Shown piece after piece: positions 56,377 to 64,000 of a DNA stretch of 64,000 nt; position 1 is the first letter of the stretch, and every line of letters begins with the position of its first letter. The notes below the pieces were generated by a model. It did no database searches and was not told the DNA's origin. It worked only from the letters and a program-made list of their open reading frames with translations. Source of the stretch: Neopestalotiopsis rosae (taxonomy: Eukaryota; Ascomycota; Sordariomycetes; Amphisphaeriales; Sporocadaceae); contig JALGAS010000002.1 of NCBI GenBank assembly GCA_023078685.1, positions 6,572,001 through 6,636,000 on the forward strand. Direction: 5' to 3'. Both the position numbers and the translations under genes were made by a program.

Positions 56377-57550
56377 GAAGACCCAGCCAGAAGGGGTAAT
56401 GATGGCATGGCTCGTGACAAATGATTGAACGCCATGCGCCCGTAGACAAAAGACTAAAGTATAAATGAGAGTGCATTCCATATTCACACATCTGCATTAT
56501 CTGCATTTACGTGACCAATGGATATACGGCAGATACGGAAACGTACATGCTGATGTTTATCCGAACCCCAATTAGTATATGAAAGTTCAAATTCATATCG
56601 TCCTGCCTCACGCACACAAACGTGCCGCCTCATTTTGCAACGACCAGAAAACAACATTGCTATGAAGAGAAAAGAACGCAAGACTTTCGATTGTGAAGTG
56701 TTGCGTGCTACATAGATTCTGGAAAATTCCGGTTGCTCATCTCTGCTTGATTATGGAGAAGGTGGTATGCATTCTGCCGAATCCACCGAAGCTGATCCAT
56801 ACGTGATATTTGGCGATAAGAACCCCATTTCCAACAACTGGTTCGGTAGCTAAGTGGTAGTAAGTTACTCAACTCGATTATCATCGATCCAGCATTCGAT
56901 TCTAACAACTTCTATAGTAGCGTGGGATTGCAGCTTCACAGCAAGTTATCCTAAGGTCACGTGTTCGATCCACGTTCGGACCTCTCTTTTTGGGTTTTTT
57001 TTGCGCTTTTTGCATCAATCTTTCTTTTACTACATTTTTTAATGGCAACCTGCGGTAGAACTCACCGGACGTGCTGAGTGCCGTGCGAGTTTCCTCGTAC
57101 AACATGTCTATAATTATTTGCAGTATATTAAACTGCTTGAGTGATTCATATGGGCATGACACTGCTTGACCTAATTAGACGTTGGGGGTTTTTTTAACAC
57201 GGCACTGAGATCCGAGTTGGAAAGTCTCATGATTTACCAGAAATCAATGTCCGCGATGTCTGAGCAAAGATTCTTCTATTTTTGTGTCCCCAGTTCACGC
57301 CTTCCCCGAGCCATGATTGTGCTCTTGGTATTAAAGATGAAAGATACTTGCATCCTCGTGTACTTGTCACACACAAGTCTTGTTGGCTCCATGATGCAAC
57401 GCGGCCCTCGCCTGCGCTCGTCGCTCCGACATTTTATAGTCTATTTCCATTTCTTGTACTTCTCGGAATGATACTTCCCAAGAAAGCGCCGATCCGTGAC
57501 CTTTTTTCTCAAACCACACAACCCATAGACAGACCTCCAGATGCGACCGC
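56377..57550. other. Intergenic with a tRNA-like element
   Basis: 1,174 bases between converging glutaminase and NAA20 stops, containing the tRNA-like unit at 56840-56983. Otherwise AT-rich with long T-runs (TTTTTTTT at 56995-57002). No protein gene supported. Confidence 0.45.
56840..56983 (+). tRNA. Intron-containing tRNA candidate or tRNA-like gene (isotype unclear)
   Basis: GGTTCGG (56840-56846) pairs with TCGGACC (56976-56982) as a 7-bp acceptor stem with two G-U pairs. The A box TAGCTAAGTGG is at 56847-56857. A perfect 5-bp T arm (ACGTG-TTCGATC-CACGT) contains the B box GTTCGATCC (56963-56971). TTTTT at 56987-56991 can stop Pol III. The space between D and T arms is ~95 bases, so an intron would be needed. 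I could not place a standard anticodon arm with U33, so the isotype is unassigned and a pseudogene or tRNA-derived RNA is possible. Confidence 0.5.
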
Positions 57551-58186
57551 CTAGAAGACATCCTCGGGATCAACCTCGAACTTCTCGCCGTCCTTGCGGA
57601 CGTGCTCGCCGGCAGCGTCGCGCTTCATGGACTTGCGCATATCGAAAGCGTCCTCGCCCGAGGCGGTGGGATCCGTGACGTTGTCGCCGTAGTAGTCGCG
57701 GACGACGCGAAAGACGCTGTAGCCCTGGCGGCGGTAGAAATCAATGGCGCGCGTGTTGCTGCGGCGCACAAACAGGTCCATGAACAGGGCCTTGCCGACG
57801 TCGGCCTCTTGTTCCAGCCGCTCCGTCAGGATGCTGCCGATGCCCGTCCGCCGGTACGCCGGGGACACGGTCAGGGCTGTGATGTGTGCGTGCCAGGGCA
57901 GGTAGTGCGGGGAGCCTGTCATCCAGGACGGCGAGGACTCGAGCTTGCCCATGACTGAATTGCGTCAGACCAGGTATTCTTTTGGGCGATGTTCAAAGAA
58001 TTAGAGAGACCTACTATATGCCACAATATTACCTCGACTGTCCTCGGCAACGATGAACATGGAAGGCCATTTTGCGTAGTACTGAAGGTAGAAGGAGATA
58101 TCGTAGGTCTCAGTGAGAGGATCCAAGTTGCACAGGGAAATTCTGTTGAGATCCTCGGGCTTGAAGCGCCGGAAGCTGACGACCAT
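57551..58186 (-). CDS. NAA20: N-alpha-acetyltransferase NatB catalytic subunit (Nat3/Naa20)
   Basis: Exons (minus strand) 58015-58186 and 57551-57954 (60-base intron) give 191 aa. The GNAT protein begins MVVSFRRFKPEDLNRIS and contains NLDPLTETYDISFYLQYYAKWP, which is specific to Naa20. ITALTVSPAYRRTGIG (acetyl-CoA binding loop RRTGIG, 92-97) and DLFVRRSNTRAIDFYRRQGY are the remaining GNAT motifs. The usual C-terminal DPEDVF ending is present. Naa20 with the auxiliary subunit Naa25 acetylates N-termini starting Met-Asp/Glu/Asn/Gln on ribosomes. Length and motifs are those of a complete, active enzyme. Confidence 0.93.
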
Positions 58187-59849
58187 GGCTATGGTTGTGA
58201 TTGGACACCAAGCCCGTGTATTGTTGTAGAAGAAGTGGAATGGAAGAGGCGGTTTCCAACCACGAATGCGTATCCCACTGTCCGGTGGGGGATTCCCTAG
58301 CTAGGAAGAACTTGAGGCTATTGCTGTGAGAAAATCTCTGGCATTAAGATTCGAAAACCGATATCACGTGGTGTCTATAAGTGACCGGTCGGTCGATTGT
58401 GAGTTCGAGATCCAGGCTGCGACAACAGCGACGGGACCAGTGGTCTTTTGGCGATCGAGAGGTGCAGATCTTGTTAAAAGGTTGCATTCAATGTAGTGAA
58501 GGGTTGGATAATTCACACAATATGAGGTCCTTCCTGGCTAGCCCCGGACCATCGCAAACATTCAAGTTGAAGTTTTGGCATGTTCATCTCCCCCACTGTT
58601 CGTGTGTAGGTTTGGTGGGTAGGTGGGATGGGTGAGCCAACTGCATAATTAATATGTGCTAGATTATGCTGCTGTTATCTGGCATGGAAATGCATAAATA
58701 TGCTTACCTCGAAAATCGCCTAAACGATGCGCTAAAGAATGCACCAAGCATGTGCAATTGCCCGCGTAATAAAAGCCCAGGTGTCAATTGTGCATCCAAT
58801 CCCCACTAACATACCTGCGCCCTGAACTTTGAGAAGCCAAAAATTTCCGTTCAGTGATGCCAGTCGGGACCTTGATACAGGCACCTAACCTTGTAGGCAG
58901 ACCCCTGAACCTGAACGGCCAGCGCGCCCCAAAGTCAACACGCTACAACACGACCGACCTGGGACCGCGCAGTTTGATTGATAGCAAATGCGATCGTCAG
59001 GGCCAGCGAGTCAAGACTCTTGGGTTTACCCGTTTCTCTAGGCTCTGGCTCTCACTGTATGTTCTCCTTTTGTGTGATTTGTTTGTTTGTTCCTCTCCTT
59101 GATCGCATTCACCCATCTGTGATCTTCCCTTCCTTCCAACGATCACCCGTCGAACAAAGGAGTGCATGTGATTGTGATCATTTCGTTCATGGCTGTGTCC
59201 TCGACCAACCGTCTCTACTCTGTACACTCCGGCTAGACACATCACTCACAAGCTGCCCCATGCGCAGAGTCTTGTTATTATTATAGATCACGCACATCTG
59301 ATATATAAGCAAAAGCAAGCAAGCAAGCCTGTCGTCAAAGGTTCCTCCCTGGCCCCATTTCCAGAAAACTCCACCCAGCGATTTGCTACCACGTCGAGGT
59401 GGAAAAACAAAAAGAGAGACAGAAGAAAAAGAAAAGTAAATATACACCAAAAAGTCGACCAGTCTTCCCAGTTAGCGTCTACTGTACGTACTCCCGACCT
59501 GCCGGACCATAAACAAAACACCACCCAAACACCAAACATACGCCTCGATAACAATAAAACTACAAAGCGGACCGCTACCTGACGAGCCCAAACTACTACT
59601 CTGTACTATTCTTGTCAGCCCCTTCACACAAAGTACGCCGTAATTCCCGCCTATTCAATCTCTGGCCGCACGCTGCCAGCAAGCACGCACGCACGCACGC
59701 ACATACGCACCGGACACCGACCGCCTCCTCCAGGGATACCCGAAATTTTATGCTGCGTGCACATCTCACGCGTCAGAGGGCACTCTAATTAGCAGCCAAA
59801 CCCACCCGGCTCTTTCATTTAAATCAGGCGTCGTCGTCCCATCGCAGCC
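58187..59849. promoter_or_regulatory. 1.7-kb divergent region, NAA20 promoter and next gene leader
   Basis: The two flanking genes point away from each other. There are no supportable genes here. Near 59314-59330 and 59683-59702 are short runs of AGCA and GCAC. The last ~500 bases before 59850 are rich in C/A and resemble a long 5' leader. Confidence 0.4.
59683..59702. repeat. Tetranucleotide microsatellite (GCAC)5
   Basis: Five exact copies of GCAC, about 150 bases before the start of the gene at 59850, in its probable leader or promoter. Confidence 0.8.
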
Positions 59850-61022
59850 ATGGCCTCCTCGCCGCAAACGCCGCGGCACTCGAGGCAGTCCTCCTTTGTG
59901 GACAACAATCACTTCTCCTCTCCTGGATCCTCGCCCAACGCCAAACGACGCACTTCCAAATCTTCCTTTCAAGACCTCATGACCCCCCTGTCGCACAGCA
60001 TGAACGACCAAGACCTGAGCACCTTCAGCGGCGGAAACTTTGACGGTGGTGACAACGGGCTTGGCAACCTAGCAGACGAGCTGGCCGACGCTCTTTCGGG
60101 CGACGAAGACGACGATGGCTATTACGAAGACGGAGACGGAGACGCAGACGGCGAACTACCATCCGACGGTGGTCTCGAGTCACCCAAGGACGCAGCCGAG
60201 GAGATTAGAGACAGCGGTGTAGACGTTGAAGACCGCAAACAACTACCAGCAAGAAACAAGATGCTAGAGCTCAGCCCGCCCCCAAATCCAAAGGGCCACC
60301 GCAGACAGGGCAGCGCATATGACGGAAGTGAATATGGTTCAGAGTCCGATCTAGAGTCTACCGGCATGCCGCCCAGCCTGGTGGCCAGAATGGACGCTGT
60401 GGAATCGCTGGCCAGGAGGGGGACAGAGAGCGGACCTGCCGACAAGGTCTTTGCTCGGGTAACAGATGGACTGCGTGACTTGGGATCGCAAGCCAGCGTA
60501 GAGGGGAGCACAACCAGACTGATTACGGCACACTCGGCGTTGGCAACTCATCTAGCGCATCAGACACGGCAACTGCACAATCTCACATTCCCGCTCCTGT
60601 CACCATTGGTGATGCCCCCAGACGCAGAGACCATAGACGAGTTACTGCCTCTGCTGGTATCTCTTTCAGACGACATGCCGAGGCCAGCAACTGCAGCCTA
60701 CAATTCCCTGTCTGCTCTGCAGACCCTCACATCGGACTTGGTCCAAACGTTGAACTACCTTTCAGATACCCTGCACATGTCTCGCCAGACCACAACAACG
60801 GCAACGAGAAGGCTCAAGTCTGCCAAGGATATGGTGGCAGAGATGAGGCGTGAGGAGGAGCTCAGAGAGGAAGGCGAGCGGTGGCTGACCAGGGGAAACT
60901 GGGGCGAGCGCCTTGAAAAGAGGGAATGTGCCGACGTATGTAAAGATGTTGTCGGTGGTTTCGAGCAAATGTGCAACGACTGGCGAGCCAGGCTAGTAGC
61001 ACAAGCCGAATCATCAGCATAA
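59850..61022 (+). CDS. Unknown conserved fungal protein with helical C-terminal half, 390 aa
   Basis: Single exon. I do not recognise a family. Residues 1-60 are Ser/Arg/Pro-rich with likely phosphosites (RHSRQSSF, RRTSKSSFQDL). Residues ~65-125 are acidic (GDEDDDGYYEDGDGD). The C-terminal half (~170-390) is helical and probably globular or coiled-coil: LVARMDAVESLARRG, HSALATHLAHQTRQLHNLTF, SALQTLTSDLVQTLNYLSDT, then AKDMVAEMRREEELREEGER and CADVCKDVVGGFEQMCNDWR. There is no signal peptide or membrane segment. The acidic N-terminus plus long helices could suit a scaffold or cytoskeletal/kinetochore protein, but that is a guess. The start gives a good context (GCAGCCATGG). Confidence 0.72.
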   Translation: MASSPQTPRHSRQSSFVDNNHFSSPGSSPNAKRRTSKSSFQDLMTPLSHSMNDQDLSTFSGGNFDGGDNGLGNLADELADALSGDEDDDGYYEDGDGDADGELPSDGGLESPKDAAEEIRDSGVDVEDRKQLPARNKMLELSPPPNPKGHRRQGSAYDGSEYGSESDLESTGMPPSLVARMDAVESLARRGTESGPADKVFARVTDGLRDLGSQASVEGSTTRLITAHSALATHLAHQTRQLHNLTFPLLSPLVMPPDAETIDELLPLLVSLSDDMPRPATAAYNSLSALQTLTSDLVQTLNYLSDTLHMSRQTTTTATRRLKSAKDMVAEMRREEELREEGERWLTRGNWGERLEKRECADVCKDVVGGFEQMCNDWRARLVAQAESSA

Positions 61023-62010
61023 ACGAAGACGAGAAGGCCATTCCTTTCTATTAGACGGTCCGCCCCTGGAAATTACCAATACCTCTGGTTTGAGGCATGG
61101 TAAACGGTGGTTATTAATGCATATACCCCTCCCTTTTTTGTGTTCAGAGGGTAGAGGATGTTTGGGAACACGTTATAATTGTACAGCCTGAAAGAATTAT
61201 AGACGCTTTCATACGTGAGAAGGCGCATGGTTGTCGGTATTGGTATAGACCTGCACTGGGTCACACGATTATAGAGAAGCGAGATAAGCGCGCAGAAACT
61301 GGCGAGAAAGAAAGAAGAGCAGACGCCCAACCATATCAGGTCTTCTGCACATCATGGCAAGGCCTTCCAACGTCTGAGATGAATGATGTTGATTTACAAT
61401 AAATACATACATATATACGTGGGGACTTCTTTTAGTGAACAATGATCAAATCAATCTGGCATTGAATAAATGCTCTTTTGGACTTTCAAGAAACCCAAAT
61501 CATTGCTATTAATATACTGTTAACTTGTTCTAGTATACAGGCAATATTCCCGGATGGTTACGTTGACCAACCCAAATTGAACTTGAGATCACAACAAGAT
61601 CTCAATCATTATGACATGAACCAAGCACCTGGCTGTCTACTTTTCATCTTCTTGAGAGCAACAGGAGAAACTCTGCTTAGGTCCTTCATATGATTCGCCC
61701 CGTCGATCACATTTGTATATTTATATTAATGCTCATGGCCTGAAGACATGGAGATTCTGCCTCTTGATTGGCCATCAATCAGGCAGCAGTGCAGGTGATG
61801 GCCTACCTTCGCTACCACAATTCCGGCAGCTGTGTTTTCCTGTGGAACATGAATGCATAGCCCCGCTGGGTAGTCTCGAAATGAACATTGGTTCTCAACT
61901 CAACGCGAAGACCCTTTTACTGCAAAGAACAAAAACAACACGTTGAATGCTCGAGACAACGACAGAAATTCCTCTATATTTGTTCATACCTTTGTGAAGT
62001 TGTTCGGACG
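61023..62010. other. Intergenic before the HET gene
   Basis: 988 bases, AT-rich near 61390-61530 (ATACATACATATATACG). The frame upstream of the HET start is open from 61888 but starts without a good ATG. No other gene seen. Confidence 0.4.
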
Positions 62011-64000
62011 ATGATAATCATGGAGGACCAATATGCCTATCAAACCCTACAGCCATCTCTTAGTATCCGATTGCTGCGTCTTCTCCCTAGCAAGGATGCC
62101 ACAGCAACACTCCGGGGCCAACTATTTGAATACTCTTTGGAGGAGATGTATACCGAGGCAAGCTCATACGATGCTCTTTCATATGCATGGGGCAATGTGG
62201 AAACGAGTGAAGCTATCTCAATAGAAGGACTCAAGCTTCCTATTACCACCAACTTACATGGGGCGCTCATACATCTTAGACATCAACACGTCGAACGGCT
62301 TTTGTGGGTCGATCAATTGTGCATAGATCAGAACAACGACAAAGAAAAGGAGGGCCAGATCAAGCTAATGTCCCAGATCTATGCTTGTGCAAATTGCGTC
62401 ATCGTTTGGCTTGGCGAGAGAGAAGACGACAGTGACTCCGCCATGGATGAGCTGCGCACAGCCGGAAGGGAGTGGTCCACCAAATCGAAGCAACATGAGA
62501 TGGCCAGATGGATGGAACTGGGGTACGTCAATTCAAGGGGACAAGCGGTGATCAATAATGCGAGAGAAGATCGCCCGGTGTCCGATGGTGTCAGCCGCCT
62601 CTTTCAAAGGCCGTGGTTCCACCGTATCTGGGTAATTGAAAGTCGTACATTATCAAGCTTCTAGTCGATGACTAACCAAACCAGGTCCTTCAAGAAGTTG
62701 GTGTTGCTCGACGTGTTCAAATTCGATGCGGTCGCTCAATAATAGATGGATACACTTTTGCCTTGGCTGCAGAGGTGCTGAAACCAACTTCAGAAACTCG
62801 CGGCAAGGAGCAAGCACTGCATAATATAATCCAGTCCGCGGCATTTCTCATCCAGCAGTCTATATTCAAACCTGTGTACCACGGACCGCCCACATCAACG
62901 GGTGAAATCTCCACTTTCGGTGAATTAGTCGACATGTTTCATAACCGTGAGGCTACCAAAAACCACGACAAGATATACGCGCTGCTCGGTATGAGCTCGA
63001 CTGACATGGATGGATCAGGTTTACTGCCTGACTATACAGTTCCATTCGGGCAGCTGTTTGAACGACTGATCAAATTCATCATCTCCAACCAATTGACCAT
63101 TGAGTGTAAGGATGACAAGGAAGCTGCCGTCTTCAAAGGTCGAGGTCGTGTCCTTGGCAGCATTTACGGTGTCGAAGACAAGATCGAAACCGAGCATAGA
63201 CAGCGAGTGAGCGTGTATTGGGTAAATGGCTGCGGAGATGACAGCTTTGGAAGGAACTCCCTTTCATACGACCTTCGAAGTCCAGCAATTCCCCTCCAAG
63301 AGGGAGATATCATCATCCTCCTTGAAGAAGCCACGAAACCTAGTATCATCCGGATTTATGAAGACTTTTCGGCTGTCATTGTCGCGGTTGCTATGCTGCG
63401 TCTAATCACAGAGGATGACCAGTCTTGGACGAAAGTATTGGATGATTCTGAGCGAGTCCGCAGACCGACGCGAGATTTTGTCCTCATTTGGGACTGGCAT
63501 TACTCACTCGAGTTGTACTCCCATCTGGAACGTTACGCAACATGGGCGGAATTCAAAGGTTGGACGTCAGCAGGCTCGAACCTCATTGAAACGAATCGCC
63601 TCGACGATCTAGCTCGATTTTGGGAGTGTGCTGCCATCCAATTAGAAGGACAGAATCTTCAGGCTGCGTTTTCAAATTTCAAGCTGTGTCTTCGCGAGTT
63701 TGAAAAAGTTCTTCAAATCAGAGAGTTGCACACGCAAGGAAAAAAGCATATCTTGGCCTTGATATACGGTATGATTGGTGAATCCTCCGTTACTTTTGAC
63801 TCAAGATCCGGAAAGCATATTTCTTTTCAAGAAGCCACAGCCGCATGGTTCGTCACGTCTCTTTTTCAATGGGCTATCCAAGAGTGCCACAACAACGTAA
63901 TAGATCTTCTCATCGGAACAGGCCATGTACACCATAACTTTAGAGTCCTGGATCATAGCGGCCTTGACGGGCTTTGGAGCTTGTTGGAATCAAATGGAGT
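62011..64000 (+). CDS. HET-domain (heterokaryon incompatibility) protein, 3' end outside window
   Basis: Exons 62011-62631 and 62685-64000+; the 53-base intron is GTAATT ... ACCAG with a GACTAACC branch. At least 645 residues are present and the frame is still open at the edge. The HET domain (~52-215) shows its three blocks: SSYDALSYAWGN; LLWVDQLCIDQNNDKEKEGQ followed by MSQIYACANCVIVWLGE; and RPWFHRIWVLQEV across the intron. Typical downstream features follow (NHDKIYALLGMSS, LLPDYTVPFGQLFERL). The far C-terminus (NNVIDLLIGTGH, LDGLWSLLESNG) resembles ankyrin-type helices but is cut. HET proteins trigger cell death on non-self fusion; whether this one does is unknown. Met4 (62020) is an alternative start. 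Confidence 0.88.

Noticed and set aside
1..64000. CRISPR arrays, rRNA, biosynthetic gene cluster, intact transposase or reverse transcriptase
   Set aside because: Looked for on both strands; no spaced repeats, conserved rRNA blocks, megasynthase motifs, DDE or RT signatures were found.

Overview
The window is nuclear DNA of a filamentous ascomycete (Pezizomycotina, probably Sordariomycetes and possibly Hypocreales). The evidence is the gene structure: short introns of about 50-150 bases with GTRNGT-type donors, CTAAC-like branch points and CAG/TAG acceptors. The gene content agrees: a HET-domain protein, a DUF1996 secreted protein, a GtaA-type secreted glutaminase, a complex I CX9C subunit (which budding yeast lacks), an auxilin with UBA, TPR and J domains, and several long low-complexity fungal proteins. 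No bacterial, viral, rRNA, CRISPR or intact transposon sequence was found. All family names come from recognising the translated sequence by eye, not from a database search.

Layout. 0-7.7 kb is dense: the 3' end of a SYG1/XPR1-type EXS protein, a small unknown protein, pICln, an Mmc1-like mitochondrial protein and a TPR protein. 7.7-10.4 kb has no convincing gene. 10.4-16 kb holds an alpha/beta hydrolase with a hexapeptide-repeat tail, the ERAD E2 enzyme Ubc7 and an MFS sugar transporter. 16-18.5 kb looks empty, then comes auxilin (SWA2). 21.3-28.4 kb is a 7-kb gene-poor stretch with a 36-base poly-C tract and a cluster of AGGGG/CCCCT boxes; its last part is the long leader and promoter region of the DUF1996 gene. 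31-43.2 kb is dense again: a single-pass membrane protein with a disordered tail, SEC39, a complex I NDUFS5-like subunit divergent from SEC39, a conserved unknown protein whose frame contains an in-frame TAG, and an OXNAD1-like oxidoreductase. 44-50.7 kb holds a large acidic coiled-coil protein and a Tra2-like RRM/RGG protein. 53.8-61 kb holds glutaminase, the NatB catalytic subunit NAA20 and an unknown acidic protein. A HET-domain gene runs off the right edge.

The genes are mostly unrelated housekeeping functions (trafficking: SEC39, SWA2; ERAD: UBC7; splicing and snRNP assembly: pICln, Tra2; mitochondria: Mmc1-like, NDUFS5-like, OXNAD1-like; N-terminal acetylation: NAA20). I see no biosynthetic cluster. 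Exon joins were worked out by hand. For the complete multi-exon genes the joined lengths are multiples of three and the reading frame is continuous, which is internal support for the models.

The most unusual signals are: (1) the in-frame TAG at 40388-40390 inside an otherwise open frame, which a 111-base (3n) candidate intron would remove; (2) two Pol III-type tRNA-like units, at 43596 and 56840, with about 90-105 bases between A and B boxes; (3) tandem acceptors 5 bases apart before the last Tra2 exon, where both resulting frames are open; and (4) a GC-AG intron in the OXNAD1-like gene.
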